A DNA stretch of 64,000 bases from positions 3,284,501 through 3,348,500 of the forward strand of contig NZ_CP087952.1 of assembly GCF_028752835.1 (NCBI RefSeq), read 5' to 3'. This document shows, piece after piece, positions 54,542-64,000 of this stretch; the stretch's first letter is position 1, and every line of letters starts with the position of its first letter. The DNA comes from Desulfosarcina sp. BuS5. Lineage in GTDB: Bacteria > Desulfobacterota > Desulfobacteria > Desulfobacterales > BuS5. The notes under the pieces were generated by a model. That model made no database searches and was not told the origin of the DNA. It saw only the letters and a program-made list of their open reading frames with translations. Both the position numbers and the translations under genes were made by a program.

Positions 54542-55099
54542 ATGATAAAGGATTTAAAAAATATCGTAGAGAGCCTGTTGTTTGTCGCGGGGGAGCCGCT
54601 TTCAATAGATCGTTTTAAAAGCATTATACCAAAAACCGGGGCCAGGGATATAAAAGAAGCGCTCTCAGTTCTTGGAGAAGAATATGATGCACGTAAAGGA
54701 GGCTTTTTTTTACGTGCAGTAGCCGGCGGATATCAGGTTAGAACAAGGCCCGAATACACTGAATGGGTTAAACGTTTAGCGCAAAACCATTCATCCAGCA
54801 TAAGCAGAGCTGCTCTTGAAACCCTGGCGATTATCGCATATAAGCAGCCGATTATACGGAGCGAGATAGAACATATCCGGGGTGTGGATTGCGGCGGCTT
54901 GCTGCGCATTCTAATTGAAAAAAAATTAGCCCGGGTTTTAGGGCGTAAAGAGATCCCAGGCAGGCCCTTAATATACGGAACCACCAAAGAGTTTCTTGAG
55001 GTTTTTGATCTGGCGACTTTAAAAGATTTGCCGGTACCCGAGGAGATACAGGAAAAACGCGCCCCAGACTCGGATAAAGTCCCGGATAAAAATTCTTGA
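54542..55099 (+). CDS. scpB: Condensin subunit ScpB
   Basis: 185 residues from the ATG at 54542. KNIVESLLFVAGEPLSIDRF, GGFFLRAVAGGYQVRTRPEY, SRAALETLAIIAYKQPIIRSE and RGVDCGGLLRILIEKKLARV with a GRPLIYGTT ending match both winged-helix domains of ScpB. It dimerises and supports ScpA-SMC. It sits 46 bp after the scpA stop. With the IS in scpA, its expression may depend on a promoter in or after the IS. Confidence 0.94.
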   Translation: MIKDLKNIVESLLFVAGEPLSIDRFKSIIPKTGARDIKEALSVLGEEYDARKGGFFLRAVAGGYQVRTRPEYTEWVKRLAQNHSSSISRAALETLAIIAYKQPIIRSEIEHIRGVDCGGLLRILIEKKLARVLGRKEIPGRPLIYGTTKEFLEVFDLATLKDLPVPEEIQEKRAPDSDKVPDKNS

Positions 55100-55165
55100 C
55101 TCAAAAGGCCGGAGCCATTAAAAATTATTACATAAAATCAGTATCTCGACTTTAGATTGTGATCC

Positions 55166-55240
55166 GGGCGGTTAACTCAGCGGGAGAGTGCTACCTTCAC
55201 ACGGTAGAAGTCACTGGTTCAAACCCAGTACCGCCCACCA
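55166..55240 (+). tRNA. tRNA-Val (anticodon CAC)
   Basis: Acceptor GGGCGGT/ACCGCCC, D-arm with CTCAGCGGGAGAG, anticodon stem CTACC/GGTAG with loop TTCACAC, T-loop GTTCAAACC, and CCA encoded at 55238-55240. Confidence 0.95.
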
Positions 55241-55527
55241 ATAAAGTTAAGGGGTATAGAATTAAGAGGGGCTTTGTCAGCTAAAGTAAAGTGGACCCAA
55301 AGTCAAGGACAGATTTTATGTTTTGTTAAGGTGTGCCATTATTGATATCAACAAAAAAATGAAATATGGTTATATACGCCATAAAAATGTTCATAAGTAG
55401 TTTAACTTATTGATTTAATGCATAATAATATTAGCTTAAAATATTCATAACTTGTTGATAAAATGTTGATAACTTTTCCATATATCGTTAACCTACTGTT
55501 AAAATTCAATATTAATATGTTCATAAC
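55241..55527. other. AT-rich intergenic stretch with TTCATAA/TTGATAA repeats
   Basis: No gene. Short direct motifs TGTTCATAA, ATTCATAACTTGTTGATAA and TGTTGATAACTT recur at 55389-55530. No function is assigned. Confidence 0.4.
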
Positions 55528-55650
55528 TTATGCCGCATGTTGAATGGCGAATTCACCAAAATATATTTCTGCGGGAGTGTTTCTATTCAGCGATTGATGA
55601 GGCCGTTCAAAATTATAAAATTCAAAATATTGATGGGGAACCTTAATCAG
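55528..55650 (-). pseudogene. IS3-family transposase, C-terminal fragment
   Basis: On the minus strand VPHQYFEFYNFERPHQSLNR and then NTPAEIYFGEF end at a stop at 55528. YxxFYNxxRPHQSLxxxTPAExY is the classic end of the IS3-type integrase core. Upstream sequence does not continue the match, so only a remnant remains. Confidence 0.75.
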
Positions 55651-55761
55651 GCGACAGCAGCCTACTTTTCAACACCCTTATTAAGAATATATTTTTACAA
55701 ATATCTTTTCATGGCGAGTATCCCGGCATAGAAACCGAAAAAGTCGAGGCGAGTATCTTTT

Positions 55762-57279
55762 TCAATTTTCTGAAACAAAATAATCCGATATAACACCCAT
55801 AAACGGGTTATATTTTATGGCGTAGTGTCTCAAGCCCTTTTTTACAAAATTATTCGATAAGGCCTTATCTTCATTGAATAAATTTTCAGATTCAGCTTCC
55901 CACTTCGATGCATCGTATTGTAAAATTGTTTCGATTTTGTTTCTGTAAAAATCTGCAACCGGAAGGCTGGAGTATGCATTCACAAACCAGGGCATAAGCA
56001 GTCCCACTTTTTTAAGCAAAAGATTATGTTCATGACCAAAGTCAAGGCATGACCCCTGGGTAAAATTGGACATTTTCGCCATTTTGTCGGAATTTATGGT
56101 TTTTAACTTAAAACTGAAATCATAGGCTTTGGTTCCTGGAAACGGATAAAAAAAAGACCACCTGTAACGCCCCGGAACAGTTTTGCTCATGAGCGTTATG
56201 GTTGCCATAAGATCATCATAGGTTTCATCAGGAAGCCCGATCATCAAAAAAATCGAAGTATGTAATCCGTAGCTGTGAGCGGTTTCAATTGCATTTATAA
56301 TCTTCGCATTTTTCATGCGGCGGTGCAGGACTTTTTCCCTGATCCTTTCGCTTCCGCTTTCTACCCCGAATTTTACGATTTTACAATTCGCCTCCGACAA
56401 AAAACGAGCCCGGTCTTTATCAAAAAATCCCACATGGGCATTTACCACAAAAGGGATATCACTGGTTTTTTTATATTCACGACAAAAATCTTTAACATAA
56501 TCCTTGTAAAAAGTGAAAAGGTCGTCGTCAAAAATAAACATTTTGATATTTTTATAATTTTTAACAAGATATTTTATCTCATTGATCACATCTTTCACAT
56601 CAAAATGTCTTATGTAGTTTAACTGCTTAAAGCTGCAATTCAGATCTTTTCTGTATTGCGCTACCACCTGATGATTAAAACAGTAGGTGCATGAGAACGG
56701 GCATCCTCGTGAGCCCATTAATCCAACCCACCCGTTTTTGGCGTCAATAATTTTTTGAAAATCGAATATATTATAATCTTTGGGAGGCAGTTTTTTTACA
56801 TCCGGTAATGGCCGCATCGGGTTAATCAGGATTTCACCGTCTTTTATCAAGCCCAGGTTCCTGACTGTTTGAACATTTTCCGCTCCGGCAAACTTTTCAA
56901 CAAACTCAAGAAAAGCTTCCTCGGCCTCACCGCGGACAATGTAGTCAAACAGACCGCTTTGAAGGATCTCACGGGCGGATGCCATGGCATGAATCCCGCC
57001 GCAAACTATCGGAGCATCGGTTGCGTCCCGCACCCATGCGGCAAGTTTTTTTGCATATGGCCATTGGTTGGTTACAACGGAAAAGCCCACAATATCAGGG
57101 GCAGACTGCTTTATTTCCTTGCAAAACTCATCTTTTGAAGGCAGATTGCCCATCTCCCCGGAGAATTGCACCAACTCCACTTTGTGGCCCGCTTTTTTAA
57201 GTATGGCGGCAATATGCGCAACCCCGTAGTTAAAACCTAATTGCGATCCCTCATTAGGGTAAATAAAAAGTATTTTCAT
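55762..57279 (-). CDS. B12-binding radical SAM protein
   Basis: 505 residues. The N-terminal 130 residues form a cobalamin-binding Rossmann domain (ILFIYPNEGSQLGFNYGVAH, DIVGFSVVTNQWPYAKKLA, VCGGIHAMASAREIL), and the radical SAM cluster motif GSRGCPFSCTYCFNHQV is near residue 190. IFDDDLFTFYKDYVKDFC and KFGVESGSERIREKVL are further SAM-barrel elements. The N-domain lacks a clear DxHxxG motif. Such BchE-like proteins methylate or rearrange lipids, hopanoids or cofactors; substrate unknown. It is alone on its strand. Confidence 0.88.
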   Translation of the reverse strand: MKILFIYPNEGSQLGFNYGVAHIAAILKKAGHKVELVQFSGEMGNLPSKDEFCKEIKQSAPDIVGFSVVTNQWPYAKKLAAWVRDATDAPIVCGGIHAMASAREILQSGLFDYIVRGEAEEAFLEFVEKFAGAENVQTVRNLGLIKDGEILINPMRPLPDVKKLPPKDYNIFDFQKIIDAKNGWVGLMGSRGCPFSCTYCFNHQVVAQYRKDLNCSFKQLNYIRHFDVKDVINEIKYLVKNYKNIKMFIFDDDLFTFYKDYVKDFCREYKKTSDIPFVVNAHVGFFDKDRARFLSEANCKIVKFGVESGSERIREKVLHRRMKNAKIINAIETAHSYGLHTSIFLMIGLPDETYDDLMATITLMSKTVPGRYRWSFFYPFPGTKAYDFSFKLKTINSDKMAKMSNFTQGSCLDFGHEHNLLLKKVGLLMPWFVNAYSSLPVADFYRNKIETILQYDASKWEAESENLFNEDKALSNNFVKKGLRHYAIKYNPFMGVISDYFVSEN

Positions 57280-57441
57280 TATACAGCTTTAATAATCCAT
57301 GTAAAATGTCTTGAAATTTATTTCAATTGATCAGCACTCTACTTGTAAATATACATTATCTATGATAGTTGAAAACAAGCCTTTCGTAAAGAGACTTCTT
57401 GTAAAAACAGTAAGCCAATTTAACTTTATAAGGATAAAATC

Positions 57442-58515
57442 ATGAAAAAATTCCAGGCCAATCTGCTTCCTTTGCTGATAGGGAGCCTTCCTGTTGATGA
57501 TCATTCCGAAGCGATAGAACTTGTTCTTGAATGTACACCACAAATTCCACTTTGGGTTCAGCTTCCTGTACACAAGGAAGAAAGAATGATAGATCAGTTT
57601 ATGCCGGGAATGCCAGGCATTGCATCTTTAAAGGATAAAACCTTCATAAACTCGGCAGGTGATAATTTTGAAACGGAACTGCTTCAATTCTATGAGGAAT
57701 ATATGGCTGTTACAGATGGCGCTGCTGATAGGGATAAGTCACGCTTTGTGCTGGATGAAACTGTTGCCGGGGGTTTTTTTACATTCATGGAGCGGGTAAA
57801 GCGACTTTCCGAGCCTCCTGTTGCAGTAAAGGGGCAGAGCACAGGGCCTTTTACTTTCTGCGCCAGCGTCAATGACGAGAATGGAATGGCGATCTTCTAT
57901 AATGAACAGATCAGGGATGCGGCAGTTAAATTGATTGCCCAAAAAGCAGGCTGGCAGGCAAAAAAGATGGCTGAATTTGGGTGTCCGGTTATTCTTTTTT
58001 TTGATGAGCCCGGTTTGACAGGTTTCGGTTCATCTGCTTTTATCAGTATTACCCGGGAGGAAGTCGCAGCCTGTTTTGAAGAGGTTATTGAAGCCGTGCA
58101 TGCTGAAGGCGGGTTTGCCGGAGTACATGTCTGCGCAAACGCCGACTGGTCACTGATACTCGAATCGGCCGCCGATATTGTGAGCTTTGATGCCTATTCC
58201 TTTTTTGAAAAATTTCTTCTCTATCCGGAACAGATCAAAAATTTTCTTGCTTCCGGCCGTATTCTGGCCTGGGGCATCATCCCGACCTTGCGAGCGGAAG
58301 ATATTGAAAAGGAGAATGTCGATTCCATTGTTGCCAATTGGGATGAAAAAGTCTCTCAACTGGAAAAACTCGGAATCAGCAGGGCAAAAATTGTAACCCA
58401 GTCACTCATAACGCCAAGCTGCGGAACAGGTTCCCTAAGCCTGGAGCACGCAAAAAAAGTACTGCGAATGACCAAAGAAGTTTCAGATATATTAAAGGAA
58501 AAATATAAAATTTGA
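57442..58515 (+). CDS. MetE/UROD-superfamily methyltransferase-like protein (core-MetE type)
   Basis: 357 residues with the C-terminal barrel of MetE: LLIGSLPVDDHSEAIELVLE at the start, then AVKGQSTGPFTFCASVND, FFDEPGLTGFGSSAF, a GVHVCANADWSLIL zinc-ligand segment (His and Cys) and LITPSCGTGSLS with the last Cys. The folate-binding N-terminal half of MetE is absent. Short MetE-like proteins in anaerobes can take the methyl group from a corrinoid protein, and the nearby formate-THF ligase and Wood-Ljungdahl-like setting make that possible. It starts the group with the MoxR and VWA genes. Confidence 0.7.
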   Translation: MKKFQANLLPLLIGSLPVDDHSEAIELVLECTPQIPLWVQLPVHKEERMIDQFMPGMPGIASLKDKTFINSAGDNFETELLQFYEEYMAVTDGAADRDKSRFVLDETVAGGFFTFMERVKRLSEPPVAVKGQSTGPFTFCASVNDENGMAIFYNEQIRDAAVKLIAQKAGWQAKKMAEFGCPVILFFDEPGLTGFGSSAFISITREEVAACFEEVIEAVHAEGGFAGVHVCANADWSLILESAADIVSFDAYSFFEKFLLYPEQIKNFLASGRILAWGIIPTLRAEDIEKENVDSIVANWDEKVSQLEKLGISRAKIVTQSLITPSCGTGSLSLEHAKKVLRMTKEVSDILKEKYKI

Positions 58516-58524
58516 GGTTTTTTT

Positions 58525-59376
58525 ATGAAAAGCGACAACACGGATGAAAATTTTAAAGGCGCGACAAGATATGTTCTGGATGAAGAACTGGCCAAAATTG
58601 TGAATATTTCCATGGCGCTTGAGATGCCCCTGCTGCTTAAAGGGGAGCCTGGCACAGGCAAAACCATGCTTGCCCATGCAATTGCAGAGAGCCTGGAAAT
58701 GCCGCTGATTGTGCTTAATGTTAAATCGAGCATGAAGCTGGTTGAAGCCCTTTATCAGTACGATACCCTCACCCGGCTGAATGACAGCCGCTTCGGTGAT
58801 TCCACGAGGGATGTGAGCAATATCGAAGAGTATATAAAGATGGGCAAAATAGGTCAGGCCTTTGTCGCTGATGTTAGAACAATCCTCTTGATCGATGAAA
58901 TAGACAAGGCCGATACTGATTTTCAGGATGACATGCTGGATGTCCTTGATCAGATGGAATTTGATATAATGGAGATAGACAAGACTGTCAAAAGCAGGCA
59001 GCGGCCTGTTTTCATAATCACATCCAATGCCAAAAAGGATCTTTCCGATCCTTTCCTGGGAAGGTGCAATTTTCATCATATAGCATTTCCGGATCCCAAA
59101 ATGATGCGCAAAATTATCAAGGTTCATTTTTCTGATATTGATTCAAACCTTATGGAGAATGCTGTAGCTGCGTTTTACAAACTCCGGGAAATCGATTCAA
59201 TTGAAAAAAAACCGGCCACCAGGGAACTACTCAACTGGATCAGAGCCTTGAGAATGGACCCTGATTTTAAACCCAAACAACTGGTCAAAGGGGATATACC
59301 TTATATGGGAACGCTTTTTAAAAAAAGTCAGGATTATGAAAGGGCTGTTAACCTTACCAGCAGGCGCAGACTGTAG
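58525..59376 (+). CDS. MoxR-family AAA+ ATPase
   Basis: 283 residues. Walker A LLLKGEPGTGKTMLAHAIAE near residue 33-52, Walker B RTILLIDEIDKADTDFQ, sensor 1 FIITSNAKKDLSDPFLGRCN. These are the MoxR/CoxD type elements. MoxR ATPases work with VWA proteins to mature or insert metal cofactors in enzymes. It lies nine bases after the MetE-like gene and eight before the VWA gene, so all three are one operon. Confidence 0.9.
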   Translation: MKSDNTDENFKGATRYVLDEELAKIVNISMALEMPLLLKGEPGTGKTMLAHAIAESLEMPLIVLNVKSSMKLVEALYQYDTLTRLNDSRFGDSTRDVSNIEEYIKMGKIGQAFVADVRTILLIDEIDKADTDFQDDMLDVLDQMEFDIMEIDKTVKSRQRPVFIITSNAKKDLSDPFLGRCNFHHIAFPDPKMMRKIIKVHFSDIDSNLMENAVAAFYKLREIDSIEKKPATRELLNWIRALRMDPDFKPKQLVKGDIPYMGTLFKKSQDYERAVNLTSRRRL

Positions 59377-59384
59377 GGACAGTT

Positions 59385-60575
59385 ATGTTTATCAAATTTT
59401 TTTATACATTAAAAGAAGCCGGAATTCCCGTAAGCCCGACATCTTTTTTGACCCTTCACAAGGCGCTTGACAGCGGGCTGATTAATTCCCTCAACGATGT
59501 CTACACCTGCTCCAGAACAATCCTGGTCAAAAGCGAACGCTATTTCGATCTTTTCGATCAGGTCTTTGCGCACTGTTTTGAGGGCGCTGAAATGCCTGAT
59601 TTGGATGCAATTGAACTAGATGAGATGACAAGGGCTCTGCTTGACGAATGGCTCCAGGATCCCCAAATCCTGGTGGATGCCCTTGGAATTGACGAGTCGG
59701 AAATAAGCAAGCTTACGCCGGAAGAGCTGCTGGAATACTTCAAGGAAAGATTAAAAGAGCAGACCGGCCGTCATGCCGGCGGAAACAAGTGGATCGGCAC
59801 AGGCGGCACTTCTCCTGTGGGGCATTCAGGCTACCATCCCGGAGGCATGCGAGTCGGCGGTGTCTCAAGAAATAAATCCGCTATCAAAGTCGCTCTTGAA
59901 AGGAGATACAAAGATTATTCGCTAAGCGGACCCTTAACCCAGGAGATGGTGGGCGAGGCTTTGAAAAGACTCAGGCATATGGTGCCGGCCGGTCCCAAAG
60001 ATCAGATTGATATAGACGAAACCCTCTATCAAACCATGAAAAATGGAGGGGATATAGATATAGTATTTACCAGGAGCCTGAAAGACCGCCTCAAGATTAT
60101 CTTGCTGATAGACAATGGAGGATGGTCGATGGATCCTTATATTGCAGTGGTTCAAACTATTTTCGATTATGCAAGGACCCAGTTCAAGGAGGTTAAAACC
60201 TTTTTTTTTCATAATACCATTTACGGCACTGTCTGGGAAGATCCTCCCAGGACCAGGAAGCCTAAAAAAGTAGAAGAATTCGCCAGGATCGATCCTGAAA
60301 CGCGTCTGATATTTATTGGTGACGCGAGCATGGCACCGTATGAACTGATGGCCACCGACGGATCCATCTATGTTACTGAACGAAGCGGCAAGCCGAGTGT
60401 TGGGCATTTAAAATTTCTTGCCGAAAGTTTTCCTCATTCGGCATGGCTTAATCCTGTGCCTCAAAGCATGTGGGGTTATACGCAAACAATTTCGGTAATA
60501 TACGGTATCTTCCCTATGTTTGAGCTAACCATCGACGGCCTGGAGAAAGCAATTGCACATTTGATGATGAAATAG
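59385..60575 (+). CDS. VWA-domain protein (CoxE-like MoxR partner)
   Basis: 396 residues. The C-terminal VWA domain has a modified MIDAS, LLIDNGGWSMDPYIAVVQ near residue 233 (DxGxS rather than DxSxS), then KTFFFHNTIYGTVW and IFIGDASMAPYEL. A Gly-rich stretch (GGNKWIGTGGTSPVGHSGYH) lies in the middle. It pairs with the MoxR ATPase upstream; CoxD/CoxE-type pairs act as metal-enzyme chaperones. Confidence 0.85.
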   Translation: MFIKFFYTLKEAGIPVSPTSFLTLHKALDSGLINSLNDVYTCSRTILVKSERYFDLFDQVFAHCFEGAEMPDLDAIELDEMTRALLDEWLQDPQILVDALGIDESEISKLTPEELLEYFKERLKEQTGRHAGGNKWIGTGGTSPVGHSGYHPGGMRVGGVSRNKSAIKVALERRYKDYSLSGPLTQEMVGEALKRLRHMVPAGPKDQIDIDETLYQTMKNGGDIDIVFTRSLKDRLKIILLIDNGGWSMDPYIAVVQTIFDYARTQFKEVKTFFFHNTIYGTVWEDPPRTRKPKKVEEFARIDPETRLIFIGDASMAPYELMATDGSIYVTERSGKPSVGHLKFLAESFPHSAWLNPVPQSMWGYTQTISVIYGIFPMFELTIDGLEKAIAHLMMK

Positions 60576-60635
60576 AAATGATGAAATAGAAGCATGCACT
60601 AAAGCATCCCATGATCTCACAAATTGCTTGCCAAG

Positions 60636-60644
60636 TGTTATAAT
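60636..60644 (+). promoter_or_regulatory. Possible extended -10 promoter for fhs
   Basis: TGTTATAAT, an extended -10 (TGnTATAAT), lies 127 bases upstream of the fhs start, after the VWA gene. The -35 region is poor. Confidence 0.4.
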
Positions 60645-60770
60645 ATTTGCTATTAATGAAAAAATTTATTTTGAACGTAAAATTATTTGAAAACAGAGCC
60701 AAAAAAATAGAAAATAAGTTTCATCGGGTTGTTAAACTTTTATTAAAAACGATTAAGGAGGATTGAGTAA

Positions 60771-62534
60771 ATGGCTTATAATGCAGTAGAAATGGCTGAC
60801 TGGCAGATTTCTGAAGAAGCAGAAAAAAACATGCCGATGCCGGACGAATGGTTGGAAAAGTTAGGTCTTGAAAAGGAAGAAATGCTTCCCATGGGCAGGC
60901 TGGCAAAACTCGATTTCCTGAAAATTATGAACCGCCTGAATGATAAACCGGACGGAAAATATATTGAAGTTACAGCTATTACCCCTACTCCACTTGGAGA
61001 AGGTAAAAGCACAACTTCTTTAGGCCTCATGGAAGGTCTTGGAATGCGCGGCAAAAATGCCGGGGGCGCTCTTCGCCAGCCTTCAGGCGGCCCGACAATG
61101 AACGTTAAAGGTACCGCAGCCGGAGGAGGAAATTCTCTTCTCATTCCCATGACTGAATTTTCCCTCGGACTGACCGGTGACATCAATGATATCATGAATG
61201 CCCACAATCTGGCCATGGTTGCCATGACATCCCGTATGCAGCACGAGCGCAACTATAATGATGAGCAGCTTAAAAGACTGACCGGCATGCGTCGTCTCAA
61301 TATTGATCCGACCCGGGTTGAGTTGGGCTGGATCATAGATTTCTGCGCCCAGTCCCTGAGAAATATAGTAATCGGCATGGGCGGTCGTTTTGACGGATTT
61401 ACAATGCAGTCCAAGTTCGGTATTGCTGTTGGTTCCGAATGTATGGCCATCCTGGCTGTTATCAGGGATCTGGCTGATTTGAGAAAACGTCTGGATGAAA
61501 TTACGGTTGCATTCGACAAAAGCGGCAATCCTGTAACAACCGGCGACCTTGAGGTCGGCGGCGCAATGACCGCATTTATGCGCAACACCATTAACCCGAC
61601 CCTTATGTGTACCGCAGAATATCAGCCATGCATGGTTCATGCCGGTCCTTTTGCAAACATCGCTGTTGGTCAATCATCTATTATTGCAGATCGCGTCGGG
61701 CTGAAACTTTTTGATTACCATGTAACCGAAAGTGGTTTTGCGGCTGATATCGGTTTTGAGAAATTCTGGAATGTAAAATGCAGATTCAGCGGTCTGAAAC
61801 CCCATGTATCAGTTCTTACAAGCACAATCAGGGCACTGAAAATGCACGGCGGCGGACCCAAAGTTGTAGCAGGGAAAGCTTTGGCTGATGAATATACCAA
61901 GGAAAACATCGGCCTGCTTGAACAAGGATGCGAAAATATGGTTCACCATATTAAAACCATCCGCAAATCTGGCATCAATCCTGTTGTATGTATCAACCGT
62001 TTTTACACGGATACTGACGCTGAAGTTGCTGTTGTAAGAAAAGCAGCCGAGGCCGCCGGCGCCCGCTGCGCTGAGTCCAGACACTGGGAGCTTGGCGGTG
62101 AAGGTGCTCTTGAATTCGCAGATGCGGTAATTGAGGCCTGCGAGGAAGGTAATGATTTCCAGTTCCTCTATCCGCTTGAAATGAAACTCCGTGATCGCGT
62201 TGAAAAGATTGCTACGGAAGTTTATGGAGCAGATGGAGTTTCCTGGTCACCGGAAGCTGAAGCCAAGGCAAAGATGCTGGAAGGCGACTCAAAATATGAC
62301 GATTATGCCACCATGATGGTTAAAACACATCTCAGCCTGACACACGATCCGGTGGTCAAGGGCGTTCCCAAGGGCTGGACTCTCCCGATTCGTGACGTTC
62401 TGATTTATTCCGGCGCCAAGTTCCTCTGCCCCTGTGCAGGAACTATCAGCCTGATGCCTGGTACAGGTTCCAACCCGGCTTTTAGAAGAATCGACGTTGA
62501 CACCGATACAGGCAAAGTAAGTGGATTATTCTAA
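60771..62534 (+). CDS. fhs: Formate-tetrahydrofolate ligase
   Basis: 587 residues. AAGGAGG precedes the [23 protein letters not shown] (ATP loop near residue 64-83), [33 protein letters not shown] and the ending [20 protein letters not shown] mark FTHFS. It makes 10-formyl-THF from formate, the first C1 step of the methyl branch of the Wood-Ljungdahl pathway and a source of formyl groups for purines. The strong ribosome-binding site and its own terminator suggest high expression as a single-gene unit. Confidence 0.97.
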   Translation: MAYNAVEMADWQISEEAEKNMPMPDEWLEKLGLEKEEMLPMGRLAKLDFLKIMNRLNDKPDGKYIEVTAITPTPLGEGKSTTSLGLMEGLGMRGKNAGGALRQPSGGPTMNVKGTAAGGGNSLLIPMTEFSLGLTGDINDIMNAHNLAMVAMTSRMQHERNYNDEQLKRLTGMRRLNIDPTRVELGWIIDFCAQSLRNIVIGMGGRFDGFTMQSKFGIAVGSECMAILAVIRDLADLRKRLDEITVAFDKSGNPVTTGDLEVGGAMTAFMRNTINPTLMCTAEYQPCMVHAGPFANIAVGQSSIIADRVGLKLFDYHVTESGFAADIGFEKFWNVKCRFSGLKPHVSVLTSTIRALKMHGGGPKVVAGKALADEYTKENIGLLEQGCENMVHHIKTIRKSGINPVVCINRFYTDTDAEVAVVRKAAEAAGARCAESRHWELGGEGALEFADAVIEACEEGNDFQFLYPLEMKLRDRVEKIATEVYGADGVSWSPEAEAKAKMLEGDSKYDDYATMMVKTHLSLTHDPVVKGVPKGWTLPIRDVLIYSGAKFLCPCAGTISLMPGTGSNPAFRRIDVDTDTGKVSGLF

Positions 62535-62575
62535 ACAAATCTGCTTTTTGTAAAGTTTGACCTGTTTTAAAATTG

Positions 62576-62609
62576 AAAAGGGTTCGAATTATTTCGAACC
62601 CTTTTTTTT
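62576..62609 (+). terminator. Bidirectional terminator between fhs and purB
   Basis: AAAAGGGTTCGAA and TTCGAACCCTTTT form a perfect stem around TTAT, with a T run on the plus strand and A run on the other side. It serves both convergent genes. Confidence 0.92.
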
Positions 62610-62625
62610 ATCTCAATCTGTTTTT

Positions 62626-63978
62626 CTAAAAATCATAAACGCCGGTATAGTTGTCCGGTCTTATTTTACGCAATTCTTCCTTGACGGCATCTGCAACATT
62701 CAAAGATTCAATAAATTCGGAAATACTCACTTTGTCAATGACGGCGTTGGTTCTTGTCAGCTCCTTGAGCGCTTCATAGGGTTTTGGATATCCTTCCCGC
62801 CTTAAAATCGTCTGGATTGCCTCTGCTATAACGGCCCAGTTTTTTTCAAGATCGTTTTTTATCGCATCCCGGTTTAAAATCAGCTTGTTCAGACCCTTGG
62901 AGAGTGACTTTAAAGCAATCAGAGTATGTCCAAAAGGGACCCCGATATTCCTGGTAACTGTGGAATCGGTAAGATCCCTCTGGAGCCGTGACACAGGCAG
63001 TTTCATTGCAAGATGATCGAAAACGGCGTTTGCAATGCCTAAATTTCCCTCTGAATTCTCAAAATCGATAGGATTCACCTTATGAGGCATGGCTGAGGAT
63101 CCAACCTCTCCTGCCTTTATTTTTTGCTTGAAATACTCCATTGATATATATGCCCAGATATCCCGGTCAAGATCGAGCAGTATTGTATTGATACGCTTCA
63201 GGTTATCAAAAAAAGCAGCAAGATTGTCATAATGCTCTATTTGGGTTGTAACTCTCAGCCTGTCAAGACCCAGGGTCTGCTCAACCAGCGTATTCCCGAA
63301 TGATATCCAATCAATATACGGATAAGCCGCATGATGAGCATTAAAATTACCCGTTGCCCCACCGAACTTGCCTGAAAACGGAATAGTTGCTATTAATTTT
63401 TTCTGGTTAAGAAGCCGTTCGACAAATACGTAAAACTCCTTTCCAAGACTCGTGGGTGATGCCGGCTGTCCATGTGTTCGGGCCAGCATGGGCACATCTT
63501 CCCATTTATTTGCCATGCTTTTAAGCAAGTTAATATTTTCATCAAGCGCCGGTTCAAGCACTTCCTGCCAGGCATCTCGCACGAAGCAGGGGAGGGCTGT
63601 GTTGTTGATGTCCTGTGAGGTAAGTCCAAAATGGATAAATTCCTTAAAATGTTCCAGCCCGAGTCTGTCAAATCTCTCCTTTAAAAAATATTCCACCGCT
63701 TTGACGTCATGATTTGTGATCTTTTCAATATTTTTAATCTTTTGAGCATCATCAATGGTAAAATTTTTGTAAATTTGGCGCAGGGATTCTGTCATGCCCT
63801 GATCAAAATCCGCTAACTGCGGCAGCGGCAGATCGCACAGGGCGATAAAATATTCCACCTCCACCATAAGCCTGTACTTTATAACAGCGCTTTCGGAAAA
63901 ATAATCCGCCAGCTTTTCGGTTACCCGGCGATATCGCCCGTCCACCGGACTGATTGCGATTAATGATGTAAATTCCAT
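62626..63978 (-). CDS. purB: Adenylosuccinate lyase
   Basis: 450 residues from the ATG at 63978 (an in-frame ATG at 63993 is close to the window edge). LIAISPVDGRYRRVTEKLAD at the start, THGQPASPTSLGKEF (catalytic His) and GSSAMPHKVNPIDFENSEGN (the fumarase/lyase signature) identify the long PurB subtype of gammaproteobacteria. It acts twice in purine synthesis. 10-formyl-THF made by the neighbouring fhs feeds the same pathway. Confidence 0.95.
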   Translation of the reverse strand: MEFTSLIAISPVDGRYRRVTEKLADYFSESAVIKYRLMVEVEYFIALCDLPLPQLADFDQGMTESLRQIYKNFTIDDAQKIKNIEKITNHDVKAVEYFLKERFDRLGLEHFKEFIHFGLTSQDINNTALPCFVRDAWQEVLEPALDENINLLKSMANKWEDVPMLARTHGQPASPTSLGKEFYVFVERLLNQKKLIATIPFSGKFGGATGNFNAHHAAYPYIDWISFGNTLVEQTLGLDRLRVTTQIEHYDNLAAFFDNLKRINTILLDLDRDIWAYISMEYFKQKIKAGEVGSSAMPHKVNPIDFENSEGNLGIANAVFDHLAMKLPVSRLQRDLTDSTVTRNIGVPFGHTLIALKSLSKGLNKLILNRDAIKNDLEKNWAVIAEAIQTILRREGYPKPYEALKELTRTNAVIDKVSISEFIESLNVADAVKEELRKIRPDNYTGVYDF

Positions 63979-64000
63979 ATAAATATATTCCATAGGGGTT

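Noticed and set aside
54351-54545. Plus-strand open frame after the scpA IS
   Set aside because: The neighbouring frame encodes the conserved ScpA C-terminus; this one is its shadow and begins inside the IS end.
55241-55527. Replication origin (DnaA-box cluster)
   Set aside because: The repeated TTGATAA/TTCATAA motifs do not match the DnaA box TTATNCACA and no dnaA or dnaN is near.

Overview
The window reads as chromosome of an anaerobic, probably sulfate-reducing member of the Desulfobacterota (Desulfobacterales-like). This rests on a six-gene Rnf operon preceded by a tetraheme cytochrome c3, a formate-tetrahydrofolate ligase, a UGA-containing HesB-like selenoprotein gene, a citramalate route to isoleucine, DUF362 and V4R proteins, and moderate, AT-leaning base composition. 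The assignment is inferred from gene content; there is no rRNA to confirm it.

Left part (1-17.3 kb) is accessory DNA. It starts with a minus-strand cell-surface cluster: a LicC-like cytidylyltransferase, an APH/choline-kinase-like phosphotransferase and two TagF-like CDP-polyol phosphotransferases. After an AAA/DUF4143 ATPase come two nearly identical 2.3-kb insertion sequences in direct orientation (6265-8570 and 11985-14291). They bracket a short run of gene cassettes (truncated NeuD-like acyltransferase, HEPN/MNT pair, HAMP-like/V4R signalling pair) separated by attC-like sites that carry strong hairpins, plus a group II intron remnant. The right-hand IS copy cuts a PilB/GspE gene whose partner PilC/GspF is intact.

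Middle part (17.3-33.3 kb) holds housekeeping and conserved genes: a dynamin-like GTPase, DUF362 protein, flavoprotein, RNase Z-like hydrolase, RecJ, a DUF4911-miaB-bifunctional nuclease-PHP operon, a macro-domain protein, the selenoprotein, and a beta-phosphoglucomutase/GH65 phosphorylase fusion.

Energy and amino-acid part (33.8-49.3 kb): the Rnf operon on the minus strand (cytochrome c3, rnfC-D-G-E-A-B), whose RnfB is fused to a GltD-like NAD(P)H:acceptor flavoprotein; then a plus-strand branched-chain amino acid operon ilvD-ilvB-ilvN-ilvC-cimA-leuA. The latter is preceded by a 26-codon Ile/Leu/Val-rich leader peptide and a mutually exclusive antiterminator/terminator pair: a classical transcription attenuator.

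Right part (49.3-64 kb): a 0.69-kb inverted-repeat element with no gene, tRNA-Leu, mobB, trpS, scpA (split by an IS with a 6-bp target duplication), scpB, tRNA-Val, a radical SAM/B12 protein, a core-MetE-like methyltransferase with MoxR and VWA partners, formate-THF ligase and purB. Short dispersed palindromic elements occur in several gaps. No CRISPR array or rRNA is visible.
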